From Alteribacillus sp041949975 (GTDB lineage: Bacteria; Bacillota; Bacilli; Bacillales; Marinococcaceae), in assembly GCF_041949975.1 (NCBI RefSeq), contig NZ_JBHFQG010000018.1, positions 1-64,000 on the forward strand: a stretch of DNA of 64,000 nt. Direction: 5' to 3'. The notes below the pieces were generated by a model. The model ran no database searches and was not told where the DNA came from. It saw only the letters and a program-made list of their open reading frames with translations. Positions 51,119-59,819 of this stretch are shown in pieces (position 1 is the first letter of the stretch; every line of letters begins with the position of its first letter). A program made the translations under genes and the position numbers.

Positions 51119-51297
51119 CAGCTTTCTGTCTCGGTTCTTGTTCGAAGTTTTCTTGACATTGTAAACGAAAAAAATAATCCAACTATACAGAAAGCAGCCA
51201 GAAGGATAGACCTTTCTGCTACCGCCACACCAATTGAAGCAATACAGAGCACTGCAAAAACAGCTAAGAACAAAAAACATAATTTTTCCCAGTTCAT
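51118..51297 (-). CDS. ylaF: Small membrane protein, DUF5325 / YlaF type
   Basis: A 59-residue protein with two membrane segments (LCFLFLAVFAVLCIASIGVAV and LLAAFCIVGLFFSFTM) and a basic end. The start at 51297 has GGAAGGTG upstream. The gene is divergent from typA, as ylaF is close to typA in B. subtilis. Function is unknown. Confidence 0.78.
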   Translation of the reverse strand: MNWEKLCFLFLAVFAVLCIASIGVAVAERSILLAAFCIVGLFFSFTMSRKLRTRTETES

Positions 51298-51393
51298 TGT
51301 TTCACCTTCCATTAACTTGTCCATTAATAATTAGTGTACAACGAATGTTTGTAAAAGAAAAGCAGAGACTGTTGTGTGTTGATGCAAGAAGTG

Positions 51394-51402
51394 TGATATA
51401 AT
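51394..51402 (+). promoter_or_regulatory. Extended -10 promoter of typA
   Basis: TGATATAAT gives a TGn extended -10 with a consensus hexamer. The -35 side is poor (TTGTGT at 19 bases). The typA start is about 50 bases downstream with TAGGAG before it. Confidence 0.5.
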
Positions 51403-51451
51403 AGTTAGGTTGAAGAAGTGCAGCGTATAGGATAGGAGCGATATAAAGATA

Positions 51452-53311
51452 ATGAAATTACGTAATGACTTAAGAAACATCGCAATTATAGCCCACGTTG
51501 ACCACGGGAAAACCACTCTGGTTGATGAGCTTTTAAAGCAGTCTGGGACTTTTCGCGATAATGAACAAGTTGACGAACGGGCCATGGACAATAACGATAT
51601 TGAAAGAGAACGAGGCATTACTATTTTAGCGAAAAATACGGCCGTGCGTTACGGTGATACACGTATCAATATTATGGATACACCAGGACATGCGGACTTT
51701 GGCGGGGAAGTGGAGCGCATTTTAAAAATGGTAGACGGCGTTCTTCTTGTCGTTGATGCTTATGAAGGCTGTATGCCGCAAACTCGTTTTGTGTTGAAAA
51801 AGGCATTAGAACAAAAATTGACACCGCTTGTTGTACTGAATAAAATTGATCGTGACATGGCACGTCCGGCTGAAGTCGTTGATGAAGTTCTCGATTTATT
51901 TATTGAACTTGGAGCTGATGAAGATCAGCTTGACTTCCCGGTTGTGTACGCTTCAGCAATTAACGGCACCGCAAGTAAAGATCCTGAAAAACAAGATGAC
52001 AATATGGAAGTTCTCTTTGATATGATCGTAAACAATGTACCCGCGCCTATTGATAATAGTGAGGACCCTTTTCAGTTTCAGGTTACGATGCTTGATTATA
52101 ATGATTACCTTGGAAGAATTGGAGTTGGACGTGTCTTCCGCGGCACGATCAGCACGGGGGACCAGGCAGCATTAATCAAAAGAGACGGCTCGGTGAAGAA
52201 TTTCCGCGTAACAAAGCTGTTTGGATTCATGGGGCTTAAACGCATTGAAATTGACAGTGCGCAGGCCGGCGATTTAATTGCTATAGCTGGTGTGGAAGAT
52301 ATTAACGTAGGAGAAACAATTTGCCCGGCCGACCATCATGATCCGCTGCCGGCCCTTCGTATTGATGAACCTACTCTGCAAATGACTTTTCTTGTAAACA
52401 ACAGCCCTTTTGCCGGCCGTGAAGGAGATTATGTGACAAGCAGAAAACTAGAAGAACGCCTGATGACGCAATTAGAAACAGATGTTAGTCTGCGGGTAGA
52501 GCATACAGACTCCCCTGATGTCTGGACAGTTTCCGGCCGCGGTGAATTGCATTTGTCTATTCTTATTGAAAACATGCGCCGAGAAGGGTATGAACTTCAA
52601 GTATCAAAGCCTGAAGTCATTGTAAAAGAAATAGACGGTGTATTGTCAGAACCGGTAGAACGCGCACAGGTGGACGTTCCAGAAGAGTATACAGGAAACA
52701 TTATGGAGTCTCTTGGAGAGCGCAAAGGTGAAATGCTTGATATGGTCAATAAAGGAGACGGACAGGTTCGAATGGATTTCCTCGTTCCTTCACGAGGCTT
52801 GATTGGATATACGACAGAATTCATGGCACAAACAAAGGGTTATGGTATTTTGAACCATTCGTTTGATGGGTATCAGCCTGTGCATACCGGACAAGTCGGC
52901 GGCCGCCGTCAAGGTGTGCTTGTATCGATGGAAAATGGAAAGGCAACGCCATATGGTATGATGCAGGTAGAGGACCGCGGAACGTTATTTGTAGAACCCG
53001 GAACGGAAATTTATGGTGGCATGATTGTTGGAGAGCATACGCGCGACAACGATTTAACGGTTAATATTACGAAAGCTAAACAGCAAACCAACATTCGTTC
53101 AGCCACAAAAGAATCGACTGTCACCATGAAGCGTCCACGCCTGTTAACACTCGAAGAAGCACTAGAGTTTTTAAATGATGATGAATATTGTGAAGTAACA
53201 CCGGAGTCCATTCGTCTGCGTAAAAAAATTCTTGATAAAAGTATGAGAGAACGGGAAGAAAAGCGTAATAAACTGGCGAAGAAAAATGCAGATACCTCTG
53301 CGACATCATAA
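51452..53311 (+). CDS. typA: Ribosome-associated GTPase BipA/TypA
   Basis: A 619-residue translational GTPase. G1 is AHVDHGKTT (14-22), G2 ERERGITI near 52-59, G3 DTPGH near 78-82 and G4 NKID near 131-134. Domain II, the EF-G-like domains III and V, and the C-terminal BipA-specific domain (TAKQQTNIRSATKESTV-like near 540) follow. It aids 50S assembly and growth under stress or cold. The product is of standard length. Confidence 0.97.
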   Translation: MKLRNDLRNIAIIAHVDHGKTTLVDELLKQSGTFRDNEQVDERAMDNNDIERERGITILAKNTAVRYGDTRINIMDTPGHADFGGEVERILKMVDGVLLVVDAYEGCMPQTRFVLKKALEQKLTPLVVLNKIDRDMARPAEVVDEVLDLFIELGADEDQLDFPVVYASAINGTASKDPEKQDDNMEVLFDMIVNNVPAPIDNSEDPFQFQVTMLDYNDYLGRIGVGRVFRGTISTGDQAALIKRDGSVKNFRVTKLFGFMGLKRIEIDSAQAGDLIAIAGVEDINVGETICPADHHDPLPALRIDEPTLQMTFLVNNSPFAGREGDYVTSRKLEERLMTQLETDVSLRVEHTDSPDVWTVSGRGELHLSILIENMRREGYELQVSKPEVIVKEIDGVLSEPVERAQVDVPEEYTGNIMESLGERKGEMLDMVNKGDGQVRMDFLVPSRGLIGYTTEFMAQTKGYGILNHSFDGYQPVHTGQVGGRRQGVLVSMENGKATPYGMMQVEDRGTLFVEPGTEIYGGMIVGEHTRDNDLTVNITKAKQQTNIRSATKESTVTMKRPRLLTLEEALEFLNDDEYCEVTPESIRLRKKILDKSMREREEKRNKLAKKNADTSATS

Positions 53312-53341
53312 AGTCGGCAGAGCAGCACAGAGGTGACAGTG

Positions 53342-53698
53342 ATGTATACAGCAGCTGCTAATATGAATGATATTGAAGTGACAAAAGAACAGCTAAGCTG
53401 GACAGCAGGATTACTAAATGTACATGAGCAGCCAGTACTCGGTTTCTGGTTGTTGTACGCTGCTGTCGTGATGATGTGTATTGTCGTATTTAATCTGGGT
53501 TTTGCTAGAAAGTTGCCTGTATTAAAAAATGTCATTGTTTATGCGGCATTATTTGTCGGCGCTTTACCGTTGACAATTTTTGCTATTGGAATGGCCGTAG
53601 TAGAATCGCTTATCGCTGCAGCCATTGTACTAGGCATTTATAAAATCCGCCTAAACAGACATAAAAAAGAACAGGAAAGCCAGGAAAGTGCGACCTGA
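53342..53698 (+). CDS. ylaH: YlaH-like membrane protein
   Basis: A 118-residue protein with three hydrophobic segments: WLLYAAVVMMCIVVFNLGFA, LKNVIVYAALFVGALPLTIFAIGMAV and a weaker third. It follows typA by 30 bases, as ylaH does in B. subtilis. The ATG at 53342 has AGAGGTG 6 bases upstream; a GTG at 53333 overlaps that site. The C-terminal tail is charged. Function is unknown. Confidence 0.82.
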   Translation: MYTAAANMNDIEVTKEQLSWTAGLLNVHEQPVLGFWLLYAAVVMMCIVVFNLGFARKLPVLKNVIVYAALFVGALPLTIFAIGMAVVESLIAAAIVLGIYKIRLNRHKKEQESQESAT

Positions 53699-53830
53699 TT
53701 TTTCAAATAGATGAGGACACAGGTTTTGCTATTTCCAGAAATACAGAGCTGTTTGGAGAACGTGAGGACAGAGGAATCTTATTTGTTCTAAAATTACTTC
53801 ATTTTAACTCTTTTTCAAGGAGATAACGGA

Positions 53831-53950
53831 ATGACGGTCCAACACTACGATTTCGTTATTTTTAATAGAAATAAAGGAACGAGTGCCCGTTTCATCTCCT
53901 TATCAAAGCCGGTCCCTGAAATTGGGGACCAGCTTCTTTTTTTATGTTAA
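53831..53950 (+). CDS. Possible 39-residue peptide overlapping a terminator
   Basis: An ATG with AAGGAG 8 bases upstream opens a 39-codon frame (MTVQHYDFVIFNRNKGTSARF to the end QLLFLC). Its last third is encoded by the terminator hairpin at 53906-53946. The ribosome binding site is good but no family is recognised. It may be a real small protein, a regulatory leader peptide or a remnant. Confidence 0.3.
   Translation: MTVQHYDFVIFNRNKGTSARFISLSKPVPEIGDQLLFLC
53906..53946 (+). terminator. Terminator downstream of ylaH
   Basis: AAGCCGGTCCC pairs with GGGACCAGCTT with one mismatch around a short loop and runs into TTTTTTT. It ends the typA-ylaH transcript. Confidence 0.85.
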
Positions 53951-53981
53951 AAAGGGGTTGAAGTTTTTTAAATAAAATGTG

Positions 53982-54010
53982 TTGAATTTTCTGAAAAGGT
54001 AAGATATAGT
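53982..54010 (+). promoter_or_regulatory. Promoter of the acyl-CoA catabolic operon
   Basis: TTGAAT (53982-53987), 17 bases, TATAGT (54005-54010). It is a good sigma-A match. Transcription would start near 54017 and at once meet the hairpin at 54021. Confidence 0.65.
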
Positions 54011-54020
54011 AATAAATAAT

Positions 54021-54065
54021 AACTGCTGTTCAGTCATACAAACCAACAGCAGTTCATTTTTTTAT
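54021..54065 (+). terminator. Terminator-like hairpin in the operon leader
   Basis: AACTGCTGTT (54021-54030) pairs perfectly with AACAGCAGTT (54045-54054) and is followed by CATTTTTTTATA. It lies after the predicted promoter and before the coding region, so it could act as an attenuator or produce a very short RNA. Alternatively it ends a transcript from upstream and the true promoter lies downstream. Confidence 0.6.
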
Positions 54066-54068
54066 AAC

Positions 54069-54086
54069 ATACTGACCGGTTAGTAT
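54069..54086 (+). promoter_or_regulatory. TetR-type operator, site 1
   Basis: ATACTGACCGGTTAGTAT is an 18-base near-palindrome (one mismatched pair), 23 bases before the TTG start of the acyl-CoA dehydrogenase. A perfect version of the same palindrome is at 59257, just past the TetR gene of this locus. The pair suggests one repressor for both halves of the locus. Confidence 0.72.
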
Positions 54087-54108
54087 TCATAAGAATGGGG
54101 GAAGTAAA

Positions 54109-55347
54109 TTGAATTTTACTTATACGGAAAAAGTCGAACAATGGCGTGAAAGACTGCTTCAATTCATGGAAGAAGTTGTTTATCCAAATGAAAAAACGTA
54201 TAAAGAACAACTTAGAGCTCAGTCGGATGGGTTTGCAGGAATCCCGTCCATTATGGAAGAAATGAAAGAGAAAGCCAAAGAAGCAGGCCTTTGGAACCTG
54301 TTTTTACCTGAAAGTGAATTCGGAAGCGGCCTGACAAATCTGGAATATGCCCCGCTTTGTGAAATCATGGGACGTTCCTCCATTGGACCGGAAGTTTTTA
54401 ATTGTGCCGCACCAGATACCGGCAATATGGAAGTGCTGGTAAGGTACGGTAATAAAGAGCAGCAGGACAAATGGCTGAAACCTCTGCTGGAAGGAAAAAT
54501 AAGATCAGCATTTTGTATGACTGAACCGCATGTGGCTTCTTCAGATGCCACCAATATCGAAGCTGATATTAAAAAAGAAGGTAACGAATATGTCATAAAT
54601 GGCCGTAAATGGTGGTCTTCTGGTGCAGGTGATCCCCGTTGTGAAATATTAATTTTTATGGGGAAAACGGATGTAAATACCGAAAGACATAGACAGCAGT
54701 CAATGATTTTAGTTCCATTGAATACTCCAGGTGTACAAGTAGAAAGGTTGCTGCCTGTTTTTGGATACGATGACGCCCCTCACGGTCATGCCGAAATTAT
54801 TTTTAATAATGTGAGAGTGCCGGCAGAAAACATTCTTGTTGGGGAAGGAAAAGGTTTTGCGATTGCGCAGGGACGGCTCGGGCCTGGCAGGATTCACCAT
54901 TGCATGCGTACGATTGGGGCAGCAGAAAGAGCCCTTGAAATTCTCTGCAAAAGAGTAGAAGAGCGCAAAACTTTTGGGAAGCAGCTTTCAGAGCAGGGAG
55001 TGATTCGTGAATGGATTGCAGATTCCCGCATTGAAATTGAACAGGCAAGACTGCTCGTATTAAAGGCTGCAGATATGATGGATAAAGTCGGAAATAAAGA
55101 AGCAAGAAAAGAAATCGCCATGATTAAAGTCGTTGCACCAAATATGGCTTTAAAAGTTATCGATAGAGCTATTCAGGCACTTGGTGCAGCAGGTGTAAGT
55201 GAGGATTTCCCGGTTGCCAATCAATATGCGGGAATTCGAACCCTCCGTCTTGCTGATGGACCAGATGAGGTGCACCGTCAATCTATAGCAAAGCTAGAAC
55301 TACGGCACCAATCAGCATTAAGAGAAGAAAGTTATTTGTACAATTAA
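54109..55347 (+). CDS. Acyl-CoA dehydrogenase of the ACAD10/11 type
   Basis: A 412-residue acyl-CoA dehydrogenase. AFCMTEPHVASSDATNI (about residues 134-150) is the FAD/substrate motif with the ASSDATN form seen in ACAD10/11-like enzymes. GRIHHCMRTIGAAERAL lies near 263, and the C-terminal DGPDEVHRQSIA replaces the usual YEGT block. The start is TTG, with GGGGGAAG upstream. It heads a five-gene operon ending in tetR. An APH-fold kinase gene at 62539 matches the N-terminal domain of mammalian ACAD10/11, so the two may work together on 4-hydroxyacyl-CoA. Straight-chain acyl-CoA is the simpler alternative. Confidence 0.9.
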   Translation: MNFTYTEKVEQWRERLLQFMEEVVYPNEKTYKEQLRAQSDGFAGIPSIMEEMKEKAKEAGLWNLFLPESEFGSGLTNLEYAPLCEIMGRSSIGPEVFNCAAPDTGNMEVLVRYGNKEQQDKWLKPLLEGKIRSAFCMTEPHVASSDATNIEADIKKEGNEYVINGRKWWSSGAGDPRCEILIFMGKTDVNTERHRQQSMILVPLNTPGVQVERLLPVFGYDDAPHGHAEIIFNNVRVPAENILVGEGKGFAIAQGRLGPGRIHHCMRTIGAAERALEILCKRVEERKTFGKQLSEQGVIREWIADSRIEIEQARLLVLKAADMMDKVGNKEARKEIAMIKVVAPNMALKVIDRAIQALGAAGVSEDFPVANQYAGIRTLRLADGPDEVHRQSIAKLELRHQSALREESYLYN

Positions 55348-55378
55348 TTGAAAGTGGTAACAGAAGGGTGGTACAACT

Positions 55379-56155
55379 ATGAGTATTATTCAGCAATTAT
55401 TCAGTCTAGAAGATAAAACAGCAATCGTGACAGGTGGCGGACGCGGGCTAGGACGGCAGATGGCTTTAGCCTACGCAGATGCTGGGGCAAATGTAGTCGT
55501 CTGTTCAAGAAAAGTTCAGGCATGTGAAGAAGTTGCAGAAGAATTAACAAAAAAAGGAGTTAAAGCTCTGGCACTGCCTTGCGACGTAACAGACCAGGAA
55601 CAGGTGCACCGCACTGTGAAAGAAACAATAGAGGCCTTCGGTACTGTAGATATTCTTGTTAATAATAGCGGGGCATCATGGGGAGCTCCTGCACTGGAAA
55701 TGCCTTTAGAGGCGTGGCAAAAAGTAATGAATGTCAATGTAACAGGCACCTTCTTAATGTCAAAAGCAGCTGGAAAACATATGGTGGACCAAAAAGCGGG
55801 GAAAATTATTAATATTGCCTCAGTTGCAGGCTTAAATGGAGTAGATTCCCGCGTAATGGATACGATTGGCTACAATGCCAGCAAAGGCGCAATAGTTACC
55901 TTTACAAAAGATTTAGCAGCTAAGTGTGGGCCGTCCAACGTACATGTAAATGCCATTGCTCCAGGATTCTTCCCTACTAAAATGTCAAAAGGTGTTTTGG
56001 AGATAGGAGGAGATTTCATTCTAGACCGCACTCCTTTACAGCGTTATGGAGGCGATGAAGATCTTATGGGAGCAGCGCTTTTTCTTGCTTCTAAGGCCTC
56101 TGATTATGTGACGGGTGAAATTCTTGTCGTTGACGGCGGGATGAATGCGGTATAA
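55379..56155 (+). CDS. Short-chain dehydrogenase/reductase, first copy
   Basis: A 258-residue classical SDR. The coenzyme motif is TGGGRGLGRQ near residues 19-28, NNSG near 97, and the catalytic YNASK near 162-166. PGFF lies at the usual place after the active site. The order of motifs resembles gluconate 5-dehydrogenase or 3-oxoacyl reductase types. It follows the acyl-CoA dehydrogenase by 31 bases. It probably acts on a hydroxyl group of the acyl chain being degraded; the substrate is unknown. Confidence 0.88.
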   Translation: MSIIQQLFSLEDKTAIVTGGGRGLGRQMALAYADAGANVVVCSRKVQACEEVAEELTKKGVKALALPCDVTDQEQVHRTVKETIEAFGTVDILVNNSGASWGAPALEMPLEAWQKVMNVNVTGTFLMSKAAGKHMVDQKAGKIINIASVAGLNGVDSRVMDTIGYNASKGAIVTFTKDLAAKCGPSNVHVNAIAPGFFPTKMSKGVLEIGGDFILDRTPLQRYGGDEDLMGAALFLASKASDYVTGEILVVDGGMNAV

Positions 56156-56169
56156 AAAGGGGGAGTATA

Positions 56170-56922
56170 ATGCGGTTACGAGATAAAGCGGTGGTAATTA
56201 CCGGGGCAGCCAGCGGTATTGGAAAAGCAGCAGCAATAAGAATGGCTGAAGAAGGAGCTTCTGTTCTATTATGTGACATAAACACAAAAGAAGGAGAGCT
56301 TACAGCGGAACACATTCAGGAAAATGGGGGAACTGCACTTTTCATGGAAACGGATGTAACAGATGAAGACAGTGTTCAGCAGTCTATTCAATACGCTTAC
56401 AAGCAATGGGGAGCTATTAATATTTTATTTAACAATGCAGGTGTTGGGGGCCATGAAAAAAAACTACACGAAGTAGCGGCTGAAGAATGGGACCAGGTTA
56501 TTAATACAAACTTAAAAGGAGTTTTCTTAGGTATCAAGTATGTCGTTCCTTACATGTTGGAAAAAGGAAAAGGAACCATTATCAATACTTCAAGCGTATT
56601 AGGCTTTAAAGGAAAAAAACGGACAGGCCCATATAATGCAGCAAAAGGAGGATTGGTCACCCTTACCAAAAATTCCGCTTTAGAATACGGTCGCTACGGT
56701 ATACGAGTTAATTCGATAGGCCCCGGAGTCATAGACACTCCGATTGTAGATGAGTGGAGAAAAGACGAGAAAAAGTGGCAGATTATTTCATCTGCTAACG
56801 CTCTTGGAAGAATCGGCAAACCAGAAGAGGTCGCAGAAGCTGTATTATTTTTAGCTTCAGATGAAGCTTCTTTTATAACCGGCGAAACGTTAATGGTGGA
56901 TGGCGGAGGACTGACTTTTTAA
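56170..56922 (+). CDS. Short-chain dehydrogenase/reductase, second copy
   Basis: A 250-residue classical SDR with TGAASGIGKA near residues 11-20, NNAGVGG near 88, and the catalytic YNAAK near 154-158. It is diverged from the preceding SDR, so the two may take different substrates or stereoisomers. GGGGGAG precedes the ATG and the spacing is 14 bases, so both are in one operon. Pseudomonas lva loci also have an SDR (LvaD), which is a context clue and not proof. Confidence 0.88.
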   Translation: MRLRDKAVVITGAASGIGKAAAIRMAEEGASVLLCDINTKEGELTAEHIQENGGTALFMETDVTDEDSVQQSIQYAYKQWGAINILFNNAGVGGHEKKLHEVAAEEWDQVINTNLKGVFLGIKYVVPYMLEKGKGTIINTSSVLGFKGKKRTGPYNAAKGGLVTLTKNSALEYGRYGIRVNSIGPGVIDTPIVDEWRKDEKKWQIISSANALGRIGKPEEVAEAVLFLASDEASFITGETLMVDGGGLTF

Positions 56923-56943
56923 AGATAGAAAGGAGCGGAAGAT

Positions 56944-58554
56944 ATGAAAAATGTATGGAAAAAACATTATCCAGTCCATATCCAGTCAGAAATAACGATA
57001 CCGGATATGGCTTTGTCTGATATACTTTTACAATCGGTTGAGAGCTATCCGGATAACTCCGCCTTATATTTTTACGGACGAACACTCAGCTATAAAGAAC
57101 TAGGAAAGCAGACTGGAGCTTTTGCAGCTGCGCTTCAGGCTAACGGAATGAAAAAAAGTGACAGGGTTGCTGTCATGCTGCCAAACTGTCCGCAATATGT
57201 GATCAGCTACTATGGAATTTTACAAGCAGGTGGTATCGTGACCCAGGTTAATCCGATGCTTGTGGAAAGAGAGCTCGACCACATTTTGACCGATTCCGGC
57301 GCGGAAACCATTGTCATTTATGCTCCGCTGGTACCTGTTTTAGAAAATATCAAACAAAATACCTCCATTAAACAAGTCATTGCTGTCAATTTCCAGGAAG
57401 AATACTCTTCAATATACGGAGAAATAGAATTTGCCGCTTTTTTAAAGCAAGCCTCAAAGCCGCCAGCTCCTGTTTCGATAAATCCTCAAGAAGATATTGC
57501 CGTTTTGCAGTACACTGGGGGAACGACCGGTCGTTCAAAAGGCGCTATGCTTACTCACCGCAATATCATAGCCAACATTTTTCAAATTGATGAATATTTT
57601 AAAGATAACATGAAAACGGGTTCGGAACGTTATTTAACCGTTATTCCTTTATTTCACGTTTTCGGCATGACATCGTGCATGAACATGGCTGTTTACACGG
57701 GGGCGATAAACATTTTACTGCCTCGTTTCGATCTAGAAGAAGTCCTGAAAACAATTAAGGAACTTCAGCCAACTGTGTTTCCAGGGGTTCCTACGATGTA
57801 TGTTGCTCTAACAAATCATCCAGAAGCTGAAAAATACGGATTGGACTCCATCCGGGTTTGCAACAGTGGAAGCGCTCCAATACCAGGTGAACTGATGCGA
57901 AGTTTTGAAGGGAAAACAGGAGCGCACATCCTTGAAGGTTACGGTCTTTCAGAGACGTCTCCTACCACTCATTGCAACCCGCCATTTGCAGAGCGAAAAA
58001 TCGGCAGTGTAGGGATCGGGGTTCCATCAACAGAATACAAAATCGTCGATGTAGCTGGAGGAACAGAAGAGTTGGCGCCTGGAGAAAGCGGAGAAGTTAT
58101 TATTAAAGGACCGCAAGTCATGAAAGGCTATTGGAACATGCCAGAGGAAACAGCTTCTGCAATAAGAGATGGCTGGCTTTACACGGGCGATATCGGGAAA
58201 GTTGATGAAGACGGTTATCTCTATATCATTGACAGAAAAAAAGATATGATCATCGCGGGCGGCTTTAATATATATCCACGAGATGTTGAGGAAGTTATTT
58301 ATGAACATTTGGCCGTTCAAGAAGCAGTTGTCGTCGGTGTCCCTGATGTTTATCGGGGTGAAACCGTTAAAGCCGTGGTTGTTTGTAAAGAAGGACAAAC
58401 TGCATCTGAAGAAGACATCATTGATTATTGCAGAAAATATATGGCGGCATATAAAGTTCCGCGAGAAATCGAGTTTCGAAAAGAACTGCCAAAAACGAAT
58501 GTTGGTAAAATTTTAAGAAGGGCCATCAGGGAGGAATCTGCTAAAAAGGCATAA
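56944..58554 (+). CDS. Acyl-CoA ligase (AMP-forming)
   Basis: A 536-residue ANL-family ligase that activates a carboxylic acid to its CoA ester. The phosphate-loop motif is YTGGTTGRSKGA near 192-203, the A5 motif GYGLSETSPTTH near 334, and the hinge GWLYTGDIG near 412. The final catalytic Lys is in the NVGKILRR segment near 525. Its length and motifs are those of long/medium-chain fatty-acid ligases (LcfB/FadD). AAAGGAG precedes the ATG. It probably feeds the acyl-CoA dehydrogenase of the same operon. Confidence 0.92.
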   Translation: MKNVWKKHYPVHIQSEITIPDMALSDILLQSVESYPDNSALYFYGRTLSYKELGKQTGAFAAALQANGMKKSDRVAVMLPNCPQYVISYYGILQAGGIVTQVNPMLVERELDHILTDSGAETIVIYAPLVPVLENIKQNTSIKQVIAVNFQEEYSSIYGEIEFAAFLKQASKPPAPVSINPQEDIAVLQYTGGTTGRSKGAMLTHRNIIANIFQIDEYFKDNMKTGSERYLTVIPLFHVFGMTSCMNMAVYTGAINILLPRFDLEEVLKTIKELQPTVFPGVPTMYVALTNHPEAEKYGLDSIRVCNSGSAPIPGELMRSFEGKTGAHILEGYGLSETSPTTHCNPPFAERKIGSVGIGVPSTEYKIVDVAGGTEELAPGESGEVIIKGPQVMKGYWNMPEETASAIRDGWLYTGDIGKVDEDGYLYIIDRKKDMIIAGGFNIYPRDVEEVIYEHLAVQEAVVVGVPDVYRGETVKAVVVCKEGQTASEEDIIDYCRKYMAAYKVPREIEFRKELPKTNVGKILRRAIREESAKKA

Positions 58555-58567
58555 ATAAAAAAACAGC

Positions 58568-58630
58568 GCCCCCTAGTACACGGCCGCTATGATAACGATT
58601 TACACGCCAATTTTCTGCAGCAAAGGGGGC
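58568..58630 (+). promoter_or_regulatory. Possible stem hiding the tetR ribosome binding site
   Basis: GCCCCCT (58568-58574) is the perfect complement of AGGGGGC (58624-58630), which contains the AAAGGGGG ribosome binding site of the TetR gene. Pairing in the read-through message would lower tetR translation. The loop of about 49 bases is long, so this is only suggestive. Confidence 0.35.
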
Positions 58631-58638
58631 TTTTAAAA

Positions 58639-59217
58639 ATGAAAGAAGAAATCTTGCAAACAAGTATTACCTTATTCGAACAACAAGGATTCAGTGAAAC
58701 ATCGATCCAGGATATCGTGCAGGCTCTGGGCGTAACAAAAGGAACGTTTTATTACTATTTTAACAGTAAAGAACAGGTCCTAATGACCATCCATAGCTTG
58801 TACATTGATAATGTCTTAGTACAGCAGAATGCCATTTTAAATAATAATAGCATCAGCCATATTGAAAAACTGCATCAGCTTATTGACATGCTCATCACAA
58901 ATATTGAACCTAGAGGTCAAAGTGCTAAAGTGTTTTATCGTGAATTTCGTCATTTAAGCGACTCTCATCTGAAGGAAGTAAAGCCAAAGCGGGACGAAAT
59001 TCGAAATTCGATTGAAAAAGTCATAAAGGATGGGATGCAGGCAGGAGAATTTCGGTCAGACTTAAAGCCTGATATTATTACACTCGGAATTTTAGGAGCC
59101 TGTAATTGGACGTATCAATGGTTCAACCCGGGTGGAGAAACATCAGACAAAGACGTAGCCTCTATTTATGTAGATATGGTGCTTAATGGTATTAGAGCAG
59201 AAAATAGTGATAATTAA
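58639..59217 (+). CDS. TetR family regulator of the acyl-CoA locus
   Basis: A 192-residue TetR/AcrR protein. The helix-turn-helix is at residues 8-46: ITLFEQQGFSETSIQDIVQALGVTKGTFYYYF. The ligand domain includes a TetR_C-like helical part with YREFRHLSDSH near 94. It is close in type to FadR of Bacillus, which releases DNA on binding long-chain acyl-CoA. The gene ends the five-gene operon, so it controls itself. The two 18-base palindromes at 54069 and 59257 are its likely targets. The ligand is presumably an acyl-CoA made by this pathway. Confidence 0.9.
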   Translation: MKEEILQTSITLFEQQGFSETSIQDIVQALGVTKGTFYYYFNSKEQVLMTIHSLYIDNVLVQQNAILNNNSISHIEKLHQLIDMLITNIEPRGQSAKVFYREFRHLSDSHLKEVKPKRDEIRNSIEKVIKDGMQAGEFRSDLKPDIITLGILGACNWTYQWFNPGGETSDKDVASIYVDMVLNGIRAENSDN

Positions 59218-59256
59218 AAAAGTTCGAAAATTGATAACCTGTTAAGAAAATAGAAC

Positions 59257-59274
59257 ATACTGACTGGTCAGTAT
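59257..59274. promoter_or_regulatory. TetR-type operator, site 2 (perfect palindrome)
   Basis: ATACTGAC-TG-GTCAGTAT is a perfect inverted repeat of 8 bp per arm. It shares ATACTGAC and AGTAT with site 1 at 54069. It probably once stood just before the second half of the locus (now at 60404) and has been separated from it by the IS110 remnant. Confidence 0.75.
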
Positions 59275-59425
59275 AAAGACCTGCGGTGATATGTCAACAA
59301 AAGGTTAATGAGAAATAAAGCTGTCAAAGATCATTTTTATGAAAAAAGACCGCAAGAAACTAGACCAGTAATAAATCGGTAATTACTGGTAAAATTGCGA
59401 GAGGTTATGCTATGACGGCTTCACG

Positions 59426-59819
59426 TCATATATTCACGCCCCTCTCTAGTGAAAATAGTTGGTGATTGCGTAGTAGCGCATCCACCAGACGCACTAGTTT
59501 TCTTGTTGTCAGAACGAGAGCTCGTTTGTGTTGATGTTTTGGTACTTCTCCGAATTTTTTCGCGTAATATGCCTTGTATTCTGGTACTTTCCTACGTACA
59601 GAGTTGGCGGCTTCAACTAAGTAATACCGTAAGTACTGGTTACCTTGACGCGTCAGAGAAGTATCCTCTGCCGTAAACCGGCCGGATTGATGGGTTCAAC
59701 TTCGTGGCTCCTGGCAGGTCATTGGATACCAAAAAGGTATCTACCCTGGCACCGTCTTGATCGAGCACACACACTTTCATATCAAAGGAACTAACGTCTA
59801 AGCCTACAAAAAATCGCAT
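59426..59819 (-). pseudogene. IS110 family transposase remnant
   Basis: On the minus strand the reading starts MRFFVGLDVSSFDMKVCVLDQDG, the DEDD-type N-terminus of IS110 transposases. About 30 codons later it changes frame and resumes at YLRYYLVEAANSVRRKVPEYKAYY, KRALVLTTRKLVRLVDALLRN, which is the C-terminal half. The middle of the protein is missing. The strand and the upstream non-coding end are retained. No terminal inverted repeats are expected for IS110. Confidence 0.82.
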
